Shown: positions 23,187-33,273 of the stretch, in pieces
How the letters are laid out: the number at the start of each line of letters is the position of its first letter
Numbering within the stretch: the first letter of the stretch is position 1
Origin: Magnolia sinica
Taxonomy: Eukaryota; Streptophyta; Magnoliopsida; Magnoliales; Magnoliaceae
Assembly: GCF_029962835.1 (NCBI RefSeq)
Contig: NC_080582.1
Coordinates: 73,342,177 to 73,406,176, forward strand
Direction: 5' to 3'
Length of the DNA: 64,000 bases
Notes under the pieces: generated by a model
What the model saw: the letters and a program-made list of their open reading frames with translations, nothing else
What the model was told of the DNA's origin: nothing
The model's database searches: none
Program-made: the position numbers and the translations under genes

Positions 23187-23860
23187 CTATCCGGAAGCAT
23201 AATTTTGGATGTCATACCTTTCGAGTACCCTGGTAATATAGGGCCTCTGTGACAGGCTGAGCAGTTCAAGTGATCTGTCACAACGAATCTCAATGCCAAT
23301 GACATACGAGGCGTCACCAAGATCTTTCATTTTAAATATTTGAGATAAGAATTTCTTGGTGTTGCTCAATATTCTTATATCACTACTAGCCAACAGAATG
23401 TCATTAACATACAAAATCATTATAACGAACTTACTCCCACTGATTTTAATATAGATACATTCATCTGCAGTATTTTCTACAAAACCATACAAGGAAATTA
23501 CTTCATAAAACTTTAGGTACCACTGTCGCGATGCCTGTTTCAACCCATAGATGAATTTCTTTAGTTTGCAAACCAAATGTTCTGAGCCATTAGTTACAAA
23601 ACCTTCGGGTTGCAACATGTATACATTCTCATTCAGAGTCCCATTGAGAAATGTAGTCTTCACATCCATCTGATGTAACTCTAAGTCCATATGAGCTACA
23701 AAAGTCATTATAATCATAAATGAGTCTTTCTTAGATACTGGTGAGAAAGTCTCCTTAAAGTCAATGCCCCCACGTTAGATAAAATCCTTAGCAACAAGTC
23801 TAACTTTATATCTTTCGACATTACCCTTGGAGTCTTACTTGGTTTTAAATATCTATTTAC
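23187..23860 (-). pseudogene. Reverse transcriptase of the copia element
   Basis: Typical copia RT strings are present: 'LELHQMDVKTTFLNGTL', 'VYMLQPEGFV', 'VCKLKKFIYGLKQASRQWY', 'DECIYIKISG', 'MKDLGDASYVIGIEI'. The polymerase box is 'YVNDILLAS' instead of YVDD, a GAT-to-AAT type change that removes the first catalytic Asp. The N-terminal RT part upstream (23720-24110) is in broken frames. The gap to the RNase H (22910-23186) also has stops. Confidence 0.92.
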
Positions 23861-24400
23861 AACCAATCAACCTTATTCCAGTGGGTAACTCAATAAGATC
23901 TCATACTTTATTGTCCCTCATGGATTTTACCTTATCTTTCATGGCATCAAACCAACGCGAAGGATCAGCTAGCACTTTGTTTGACTTGTGTAAAGGATTT
24001 AGGATACTTTTTCATTCCTATGTTAAAATCTTGCTCCTGTACGTACACGATGTAATCGTCTCGATTTACATGCCTTCTCTCTCAGATCTTCTTAGTGGTT
24101 CATCTTGTTGGGTGTGATTTTGATTTTCCTCATCAGTGGTTTGTACATGAGGTTCTACGTGGTGTTCTGCAGTGACTGTAGGATCAATTGTATCATTAAT
24201 ATCTACGTGATCTTGAGTGACTATGACTGGAGTCATAGTCCTTTGTTTCTCAAATACAAAGTTTCTAATATTCGTGCTCCCACTGTTTTCAGTGTCCTTA
24301 ATGAATCTAGCATTCGCAGTCTCAACAATCCTAATAGAGTGGGAAGGACAGTAGAATCGATAGCCTTTCGATCTTTCTGAATATCCAATGAAGAAACAAC

Positions 24401-25257
24401 TTACAGTTCTAGGATCAAGCTTCTTTTCATGTGGGTTCTAAATTTTGGCCTCAGCAGGATAACCCCAAACATATAGATATGGAGACTTGGTTTTCTCCCA
24501 TTCCACAACTCAAAAGGGGTTTTGCTTACTGCTTTGTTGGGGACTCTGTTAAGTATATGAGCTGTGGTTTTGATTGCATCACCCCATAAAGATTCTGGTA
24601 ATGTCAAATTGATAACCATGCTTCGCATCATATCCATAAGGGTACGATTGTGTCTTTCAGCCACACCATTCTACTTTGGAGTACCCGATATAGTGTACTG
24701 GGCGATAATGCCATAATCCTGTAGATATTTATTGAATGGCCTTAGATTGCGACCTAATTCGTTATATTTGCCATAGTATTCACCACTACGGTCAGATCTG
24801 ACAACTTTAAACCTTTTATTGAGTTGATTTTCAACTTTAGCCTTATAGATTTTAAAAGCATCCAGGGCATCTGATTTCTCACTGATAAGGTAGAGGTACC
24901 CGAAACGAGAGTAGTCATCTATAAAGGTAATAAAATATTTGTGTCCATTCCATGAAACCATAGGGAATGGTCCACAAATGTCTGTACATATCACCTCTAA
25001 GAGACTTAGCTCCTGGTTGCACCTTTCTTTCTAGTTCTGGTCTGTTTTCCTTTTATGCAATCAATGCATACTTTATAGTCGAAGAAGTCAAAGAAATACA
25101 GAATTCCTTCTTGTATAAGTCTGTCCAATCTCTCACGAGATATATGATATAGACGCCTGTGCCACAACATGGAGGAATTTTCATAATCTGGCCTTCGCTT
25201 GGATCCTACTTTATTTCCATGTAAGGCATTAACATTATAGACGTGAGAGGTAATCAA
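24401..25257 (-). pseudogene. Integrase of the copia element
   Basis: The zinc region (25257 down) has 'LWHRRLYHISRERLDRLIQ' and 'CIDCIKGKQTR'. The core (24994 down) has 'DICGPFPMVSWNGHKYFITFIDDYSR' in parts and 'VVRSDRSGEYYGKY'. After a stop comes 'ERHNRTLMDMMRSMV' (24664 down) with the catalytic Glu. The D, D, E residues look kept. Stops near 24668 and 25000 interrupt it. Confidence 0.9.
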
Positions 25258-25347
25258 GTCTAATTGGTATAAGTTGTTTATTATAGAGCCGGTTCCAACT
25301 TTAATCGAATTAAAGTAAATGCTAAAGCTTTTATTTTCAAATTGAAA

Positions 25348-25760
25348 TTAATATCCCAACTTATCCAAACAAGAAATTAAAACTAAATTACTTCTTATAT
25401 ACGGCACATAAAATTTATCTATTAAATCCAAAGAATAACCAGACTCTAACTTAAGCCTATAGACTCCAATTGCCTTCATGTCTACCTTGACACCATTGCC
25501 TATGTATACTGAGCACTCTGCATTATTTGGTGGCCTGACTATAGTAATTCCTGCATAGAAGTACAAATGTGAATCGTTGTTCCCGAATCTATCCACCACA
25601 AATCCACCGATACATCAGTTAGATTAGATTCAAAATAGACAAGAACAATATTATTACCTTTCTTTATGAGCCAATTCTTATACTTTTCGCATTCTTTCTT
25701 TTTATGGTCCGCCGTTTTGCAGAAGAAACAACCATTGCCTTTAGCCCATTTGCGGTTCAA
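25348..25760 (-). pseudogene. Gag zinc knuckle and protease of the copia element
   Basis: 'CFFCKTADHKKKEC' is a CX2CX4HX4C knuckle. Then 'DLWWIDSGTTIHICTSM' holds the protease Asp-Ser-Gly. The following frame (25599 down) has 'GNGVKVDMKAIGVYRL' and 'DKFYVPYIRSNLVLIS', the usual copia sequence after the protease. A frameshift joins the two near 25550-25600. Confidence 0.88.
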
Positions 25761-25879
25761 TCCTTTTCTTGGTTGATTCTCATGGTTTCCCGATGGAGGA
25801 CCAAAGGATCAATTATTGGAACTTTGGTTTCTTTTCCTTTTATCTTTATACCCATGCCCATGCACGTATCCTGAGGTCA

Positions 25880-26524
25880 CCATATTAACATTTTAAACTT
25901 TGACCATCTGCCTGATCCTGTCTTCTTTTTAGACGCACTAAGTGATTAGTTCATCTAATGTCCACATGTCCTTCAAAGTGTTATAGTTTTAAAGGAACGT
26001 GCCGAATTGAGGAGGTAGGTTGTTCATGATCAAATGAACTAGTTGATCATCAGTGAGTACAAGGCCTAAGAATCGATCTTAGAAATAACCTCGATCTACT
26101 CTACAATATATTCACGGATATTTTCTTTTTCGTCGTAGGATGAGCGAGTCAATTTATTTAAAAGAATGTCCACCTCAAACTTATCAGCTTTCTTGAATCG
26201 TTTTCCCATTTCAGTCAAAAAAGCTCTGACCTTATCTACTTTAGGCATGACACCTTTCATAGATTCAGAAATTGAGTACTTTATAACTTTTAGGCATGTA
26301 TCATTAGATCTAAACCATGCCTCCCAATGATTATAGTCTGATTTAGTGGCATCATCAGATGGTTTTGGCGGTTCTAGTGTTATCAGGGCAAGATGTAATT
26401 GTAAGCAGCCTAAGACAACTTCAATGGAGTCCTTCCATGGAGCATAATTAGATCCATTTAGGGTAGGGACTTGATGTGTATCAGTTGGAATTGAGACTGA
26501 AATAGAAGATATATGCATACTCAC
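25880..26524 (-). pseudogene. Gag of the copia element
   Basis: 'VPTLNGSNYAPWKDSIEVVL' near the start and 'LLNKLTRSSYDEKENIREYI' near the end are typical for copia Gag (the UBN2/DUF4219 type, from memory). ATG at 26524 gives 142 residues before a stop at 26096. Further Gag remnants reach about 25880 in other frames. Confidence 0.82.
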
Positions 26525-28540
26525 ATTAATTCATTATTTCACAAAGTAATTTCGTGAATGTAAACAAATATCAGGCAAAGATAATTAATTCAGTTGCTAA
26601 GGGAGGCATTAATTGAATTATCCAGGTAGCTGATGGGCTCAACCATCACATCACATCATCATCATTTCTCCTGTGGGAGGTAATGATAACATGTCAGTGA
26701 TCCTCCTGAACATGAAGCTAAGTGATGTTAATTATGTAAAACCGAGGCACTCAACACCTGTGGGTGAGATGAGTCTTTCAGTTTTACATCATTAGCACCA
26801 TTTACTTCACTCGTTCACGTGACCGCTAAACGGTAATCGTCCGTGTTTTCGTTACCGTATGCATGAAAACATGAATGCAACTGTATGCAATCTTCCTTAT
26901 CCCAATGTTACAAGTCTGCACTTATAAAATTTTCATCAATTGAGGTCATTATGGTGGCTAACACAACTGAATCCACACTACAAATATAGACTTAGGATCA
27001 TGATTATAATCCTGCCTCTCAATGGATTATAACTTAATTAGTCCGATGTGACCCATAAGTTAGTTGGTATTGACCCTTTTGGAAAATAAGGGAACCTAAA
27101 AGTGAAACATACAGATAGGTTTCACACCATATATTCCAATGGTCCATATCAACTCCTTAGGATGGGTAATGGGCCAATAATAGGGTTGAATCAGGACTCT
27201 ATATTGTCAGGTCAATATAAATGAGTTAATCAAATCTAATTCATAGCATTTACATGGTAGATGGGGAATATTGACCTTTAACAACTAGATGAGTAGATTC
27301 ATTTCATGGGTGTCTACAACATGGATGGATCAACCCATATACTGCATATTTGACAAATATAGGTTATTATCTTTATTACCTATCTAGATAATGAACTAGA
27401 TTGAGTGCTCATTGTGAACCGTTCATATGGATCAGAAGTGGGCCTGGATATGATCTGAATTGAATGTCAACCGTATGGTCCAAAGAAATGGGCCTAACTA
27501 ACATCCATGCTAAAGATCTACTGATGAGGCTCACTGATGACAGGAGGAAACTGATCTAATGTCCCAGGGTATATGTAATGGGCCTAGTTCAGGTGTTAGG
27601 CCCAATGAGGTGGATCCAGTTCATGAAATGGGCCCTGAATGTATTTCAGGCCCAACTGAAGGCGGATCCCGAATAGATGCAAATCGGATCCACGTCTCGG
27701 GTCCTGAAAGTGGACCTATCAGATTGTAATCAGGTCCACTAGCCCGACATCATAAGAGTCGGTTTTTTACCGACTCTGGGTAGAAGACCCATTGCTGTAG
27801 AGGAGTCTGTCGAAGGCATGGTCGGCACCGATCTCCTCCGATCGTGCCAATGGCTGTCGGAGCCAAAGAGCATGGAGTCGGTGATCAAAGGGAGAGAAGA
27901 TAGGCAGAAGGATTCCTTCACATGCTCAGTCAGTGACAAAAGAGGGTTTCCACAAGATGGATGCCTAAAACACGACCAAGGTGCGACTATTCCTACCACT
28001 TACAATGCTCCTATCTCTAAATTTTGGGAATCAAAATCCCTAATAGATGATCGGATTTGGGAATTGAATCCTGAAATTCCCAATATCTGGATTTTGGGTT
28101 TCGAAATCAAAAATCCCTAATACTGATCTGGGATCGAAAATACCGGTTTGTCTGAAATTCGTAATTAGGGATTTGGAATTTGGAAACCCTAATGTAAACT
28201 GGATATGGGGTTGCAGATTAAAATCCCAATTCTAACATGGGAGTTGAATTATGAAAGCCCTAATTTTGATATGGGATTTGAATTTTGAAAGCCCTAATTC
28301 TGTGTTTAGGGTTTTGAAAAATCCCTAATTACTCCTATGGGATTCGAAAAAAAATTCCTAATTAACATCTAGATTTGGGGATTTGAATTTGAAATCCCTA
28401 ATACTGGATGTGGGAATGAAAATCCCTAATCTGATTCAAAATTCAAAATTCCAATTTGCCTGATTTGGGTATTCAAAAATCTGATTATGAATTTGAATAT
28501 CTAATGGATGAATCTGAATCTGATCATCCATGCCTTTGCA
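26525..28540 (-). other. Long leader of the copia element
   Basis: Two kilobases lie between gag and the primer site with no recognisable coding. Part of it (about 27990-28500) is an irregular tandem array of 30-60-bp units around atccctaat/gatttgaa. Another part (27420-27720) repeats 'atgggcct...aggccca' type phrases. Confidence 0.6.
27990..28500. repeat. Degenerate tandem repeat in the copia leader
   Basis: Units contain gggatttgaattttgaaa followed by ccctaat, at irregular 30-60-bp spacing, in at least eight versions. The short open frames across it are repeat by-products. Confidence 0.7.
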
Positions 28541-28559
28541 CAGTATTTTTGATACCAAC
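28541..28559 (-). other. Primer binding site of the copia element
   Basis: On the minus strand TTGGTATCAAAAA directly follows the LTR end CTTACA. It matches the initiator-Met tRNA site TGGTATCAGAGC in its first eight bases. Confidence 0.75.
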
Positions 28560-30034
28560 TGTAAGATTATTTGGATGCGAAAATCCCAGAGATCTACCTG
28601 TGCATAGGACACGGAGATCTAGGGTTCAGATGGCTTACCTTTTTTAAAAAAAGTAAAAAGGACAAGCAACAATTCAGAATAAATTGTGCTTATTGGGCTT
28701 AGTTACCTTCTACAGCCATGATGGGAAACTTTCACACAGACAACTCTGTTTTCAAAATCAGAATGTTGTCACTGTTTGCATATAGCCATTCTTCATCGCG
28801 AATCAAGTCACCTCCTATAAGAACCAGCCCATGTTTTTCACCTACGCCTTTTTTATTGGATTTCAATGGATGAGATGCTAAGGCACTAACTCCAATATCA
28901 CAACCATCAATCTCATCAACATCTCAAATGCACCCATTCACTAAAATACCGGCCCACCCCATCTTTTGGGCTGTTTTTAGTTCCCCCCTACCAGGGTGCA
29001 CCTCATGCTTCCTCAGCCATCTAGTCTCAGGAAGCTCTACCGACACATTGTCCTCAAACACCTAGAGGGTGATAATGGAGCATGAGTACACTCACAAGAA
29101 GCTCTCTTACTGACACATTGTCCTCAAACACCTTAAGGGTGATGGGGCCTGAGAACACTCAACACTGTCCATAGATTTTAAAGATTGACTAAAGATCTTG
29201 CAGCTCCCCACTGGTAAAAAAAAGCGTGTGTTTGCATCAAAAAGTTCTGTAGTTGCTAAGGCAGCCATATCCCTGCAGCAAGGGCTAGCAAGGCCGGATA
29301 GCTCAATTTTGCCCATCTTCATTACATGGAGGACTTGGATCTCCTACGACCACCTCATCTACCACAGGCTTCTTGCTTCCCATTTTTTGAAATTTATTTT
29401 CCCGAATCTTTGATGCAAAACTAGTCCGCAGCCTGAACTGATTGGTACGCTTCCTGATAGCCCCTAAGCCTGTCCTATCAAGAACCAGGAGGCCTCTCAC
29501 CTCCTGAGGGAGGGCCGCAAAAGAGGAGATAAGGGTAGATTCTTAAGACGTCATTGCTGAGAATAATAGAATAATAGATGGCTTACCTAATTGAGACGTC
29601 ATTGCTGAGAATAATAGAATAATAGATGGCTTACCTAATTGAGACGTCATTGTTGAGAATAATAGAATAACAGATCTTCTATTAGAATACCAGATCTTCC
29701 TTTCCTTACACCTGAATTCAGAATTTAGATGGGACTGACGTTTCTGACTTGTGTGTTGGATTGGGGACCTAACACTTGTTATATAGTTGTGGTGAAGAGA
29801 GTTTGAAACCCATCACAACTCTCTTCACACGGCTCCACACTTGTTGTATCCTAGTTCAACTCTAACAACCCTTCCGTATCAGGCAATAGCACTCCACCCC
29901 TTACGCATCCATACGCAGAGTATCTGCGTAAATCACACTAAAGTGGGGTCCACTAGTTTACACGATCACACAGTCCAATAGTCAGATCAATCCAGATCGT
30001 TGATCAATAAGGCCCACCTTATAGAGTTCTTACA
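28560..30034 (-). repeat. 5' LTR of the copia element, with an insert
   Basis: It starts TGTAAGATTATTTGG and ends TCTTACA. The match to 13919-14413 is interrupted from about 28640 to 29547 by a retrocopy. A 57-bp segment (agaataatagaataatagatggcttacc type) is repeated in tandem at about 29553-29609 and 29610-29666. Confidence 0.9.
28640..29547 (-). pseudogene. Chimeric retrocopy: LINE ORF2 tail joined to an RraA-like mRNA
   Basis: Minus strand. The 5' part (29547-29430) encodes 'SSFAALPQEVRGLLVLDRTG', then 'LGAIRKR', the C-terminal tail seen in other LINEs here (30035, 31900). The rest resembles the plant RraA-like family (annotated as regulator of ribonuclease activity A or 4-hydroxy-4-methyl-2-oxoglutarate aldolase). 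It shows 'MAALATTELFDAN' near 29270, 'VFEDNV' twice, then 'MGWAGILVNGCI', 'DVDEIDGCDIGVSALASHP' and 'EEWLYANSDNILI'. A 66-bp direct duplication (29031-29094, 29098-29163), stops and frameshifts disable it. It has no introns and a short A-run at its 3' end (28640), which fit reverse transcription by LINE machinery. The family assignment is from memory of its motifs. Confidence 0.72.
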
Positions 30035-30270
30035 CTTCCCTCGCAGGTCCGGGGGTTGATATTCCTGGACAAGGTGGGTCTGGGCGTAATTAGGACTATT
30101 CCTTTGGGCCATTAGGTAGGATTTTTTTTTTGTAGATTGGTAGTCGTTTCGTCAGTCCCATATGATAGGCGTCCCCCAGGTTATTAGCTCCGGGGTAGCC
30201 CGAAATGTCTAGCAGTGTGTATAGCCTCCTTTCTTCTAAGGAAATAAAAATTTCGTTAAAAAAAAATCTA
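30035..30270 (+). pseudogene. LINE 3' end, part 2 of the LINE split by copia
   Basis: This resumes the frame from 13918: 'SQVRGLIFLDKVGLG', 'VIRTIPLGH', then a stop. A 3' untranslated stretch follows, ending in A9 near 30258-30267. Removing 13919-30034 and one CTTCC restores the reading frame across the join. Confidence 0.85.
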
Positions 30271-31715
30271 CTGGTGTTCACTTCGCTTCTCGAGGTGATA
30301 CCTGTAGTTGTCCATATCAGAGCCACATGAGGGTGGTAGTTGGAGTGCCTCCCTCTATGTGATTAGCTTTAGTTTTGAATTTTTGGTGTGGCTCGTCCTT
30401 AATTAATCTCCAAGGAATCTAGCAAGGATTTGTACTGTCTTTTATGATATGCTGGATCAGGGCTCATACCTATTTTGGGTTTTGGGATTTGGCTTGATTT
30501 TTCCTTGCATCTGGCTCTGATTTGGCTTGAATTTTGCCAAATTTTGTGGTTGGATAGGACCCTAGTTTACCTTAGGTATAGGCTAAGGCTTGAGATTGGG
30601 TTAATGGCTTTAGTTAAGGTTTAAGTTTAGGCTAAGGTAAGGTTTAAGCTAAGATTTGGGCTAAGACTTGGGTATGGGCTATGGCTTGGGTTTGGCTTAG
30701 GCCTGGGCTAAGGCTTGGACATAGGCTAAGGTTTAGGTCTCTTAGAGATCCTACGGTTTAGAAAATATCAATGCTTTAAATATTTATGACTATCTTGTTG
30801 CTAGCCTGAGTGGGCTGTTTACACTGGTCTCCCAAATACATCTGTGTTCTACCGCAATTCTCCTCTTTGATTTGGCAATCGTAAAAGCATAATAATGACA
30901 CTTTTCATCTCAATTAACAAGGTAATTGGTAAAACAAACAAACTCTTAGTTGCCTCTTATGTAATTTTTAGTGCCTGCATATTATCCAATAAAGTGTCAA
31001 AGTTTTCTTTTATAATTGGAGAGCTGGTCCAAGGCTTTATGAAGTCGATGCGGGACTTAATTCTTACAAGTGGGCCCATGATTCTACATTGGCACTGCTA
31101 ACCACCTATTTGTTGCCTCATGTTTAGACCATGAGTAGAAGATCTCCTTAATGGGAAATCTTTTACCATTGAGAAATACAACACTACCCTACATTGAACT
31201 TAAAAAGTTCAATGTAGGGTAGTGCTAAAAAGAAAAACACTTAAAAAAGTTAAAATTTCTGCAGTTAAGTAGACTTTTAAGATGTGGTCCATCTATGGTG
31301 TGGATGCCACAGACTAAAGGTCCCAGTTACCAAACATGGCCCAGCACCGAGGGATTAGTTGCGACAAGATTAATTGAAGGAGAAATAGAATTTCAATGAG
31401 CTTAATCTGGAAAAGAGATCCCTCCTCTCCAAGTGGGCCCTTCCCCAGATCTTTACTCTTGCTTAGGTGGTAGACTCTAAGGAGTTTCAACACTCGGTCA
31501 AGGGTTCGAGTATCCAAAGGTGGTGAAATCCCACTATGGCATGAGTATGTGGGTGTGTGTGCGTGTGTGTAAAATAATTATATATATATATATATATATA
31601 CATATATAAAGAAGTGGGCCCTTCCCCTGAGTGTTCGATGAGGACGCTGATTTCGTCCTATCCTCGCCTGTCTCTAGCCACGAATGAGCGTTTCTGTATA
31701 TATCCACGTTGTTAA
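30271..31715. other. Unassigned DNA with minor repeats
   Basis: No gene is recognised. 30570-30745 is an irregular run of 'aggctaaggcttggg' type phrases (a worn minisatellite). 31182-31224 is a perfect hairpin. 31545-31606 holds a (GT)n then (TA)n microsatellite. Confidence 0.6.
31182..31224. repeat. Perfect 19-bp hairpin
   Basis: The arm cactaccctacattgaact (31182-31200) is followed by the five-base loop taaaa and the exact complement (31206-31224). It could be the core of a tiny MITE or a small-RNA hairpin. No target duplication is visible around it. Confidence 0.75.
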
Positions 31716-31869
31716 GGTTTTTATTTTTATTTTTATTTTAAGGAAGTGGACTCTTACCACAATTTCATTAATCACAGAATTTACAGCTCTTCAGGTGTGT
31801 CTCAATAAAATTAAGAGACGCATCTATCATACATGAAACAGACCAAGAAAAAGGGAACAAAAAAAAACA

Positions 31870-32550
31870 AGGGAACGACTATACCAGTGCAGATCTGAGA
31901 GTTCCTAGTCCTAGACGATCTAGGAAGATCAGACCCCGCACATGAACTGGAAGAGATGCTGAGTGGAGATGAATGGCATGGGACTGACTGACGCTGCCTT
32001 CGTAGGCCATGCCATCTGCCGGGCCGTTGTCCTCTCTGTGGATATGATTGAATACGAATGTACCCAGCTACTTCAAATGGTTTATCTTGCCGAGCCAAGG
32101 GCCCCACCGCCATGGGGTCGAAATCTTCTTAGAGAGTAGGTCCACCACGATCCTAGAATCTGATTCCACAACTACTTTATGTAGCCCTCTTTCCAAGAAA
32201 ATCGCCATTCCATCATGAATTGCACACAACTTAGCAAGATTATTAGGTCCCACACCATACCCAGTAGCAAAGGCAAACATGAAATCACCGTTATTATTTT
32301 GACAAATACCACCACCACCCGAACTGCCAGGATTGCCTCTAGCAAATCCATCAACATTTATTTTAACCCAATCAGGAGGGGGGATCTTCCACTTGATGAT
32401 GACTGAGCTAACTAGGCGCTGACCCTCGGGCCGTGAGCGCAGACTTCCTCTTCTACTGATTCGGTCGCTGCTCAAGCTGGAGTTGAAGAGGTCACCGAAG
32501 ATAACTTTGCCCCACCAAGTAATGCGAGCAATGGAAGATCTGATATGCAT
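31870..32550 (-). pseudogene. LINE A ORF2 RNase H and C-terminal tail
   Basis: 'WVKINVDGFARGNPGSSGGG' has the first catalytic Asp. 'GPNNLAKLCAIHDGMAIFL' follows, with Lys-Leu where 'AEL' is usual. 'VVVESDSRIVVDLLSKK' has the second Asp. After a frameshift near 32070, another frame gives 'VHVRGLIFLDRLGLG', the tail also seen in the other LINEs. The domain would remove RNA from the RNA-DNA hybrid. Confidence 0.85.
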
Positions 32551-33273
32551 TGCCCTATTCTCATATTTCTCTTCATTTCTAGCACGCCAAATCTCCTATA
32601 GAATAAGGAGAGGAAGGAGATTGCGAATGTTAGTCGGGGCACAACCCGGGGCCGATGTGCTTCTCCACTGCATCAATCTCCCTTTAACCGAGTTATGAAG
32701 GATCAGAGCCACCCCGAAACGAGCGCAGAAGTAGCTCTAGATGGAGGTGGCCAGATGCCCGAGGAGGAACAGATGTTGGATGGATTCTACGTCCGGCTTC
32801 GGGGATGACCCGGTATTACAACAATAACATTTGGACGCAAGAGCAATTCCTTTCGACTAGATCCTAATGTCCACCAGGGTTGCTCCTTGGATCAATCTCT
32901 AGATAAAGATAGAGATTTTTGGAGGCAGATTGCTGTGCCAAGCCCAATCAGCCCACCTTACAGATGGGGTCATAACTCTGTTCACTTTCCAGACTGACTT
33001 GACAATGAAGGAGCTTGACGAGTCATGGGGCCAGATCTAAGCATCTCCATCGTCAGAAGTAGCGAAGCCTCCCTGAAAGATGGCGTCGATGGACTCTTGA
33101 GGGAGGAAAGAGAACATTGCAGATGGAGGAAGTGGGCCAGCAGATCCAAGGAAATATCTCACCTGCAAGTCCTTCAGGGCCTCAGGAATCGCTCTATCAA
33201 CTATTTGCTAAAGGGGACCCAATCCAGACCAGTTGACAGTCCAAAGGTTAAGATCTCCCCTCCCTACCTGCCA

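Larger units (their letters stand above)
13919..30034 (-). mobile_element. Ty1/copia LTR retrotransposon with nested insertions
   Basis: LTRs at 13919-14413 and 28560-30034 have the inverted ends TGTAAGA/TCTTACA (the left copy has TA for TG). The flanking duplication CTTCC (13914-13918 and 30035-30039) is perfect. Inside, on the minus strand, are a Met-tRNA-type primer site, gag, protease, integrase, RT and RNase H in copia order. An Athila-like element (14580-22092) sits in the 3' untranslated part and a LINE/RraA retrocopy in the 5' LTR. Without these the element is about 7.7 kb. Stops and frameshifts occur throughout. Confidence 0.93.

Noticed and set aside
30570-30745. Possible interstitial telomere repeat
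   Set aside because: Phrases such as ggctaaggcttggg vary too much and do not fit the plant TTTAGGG unit.
30895-31101. 68-codon open frame in unassigned DNA
   Set aside because: No motif, no neighbours, and length expected by chance in AT-rich DNA.
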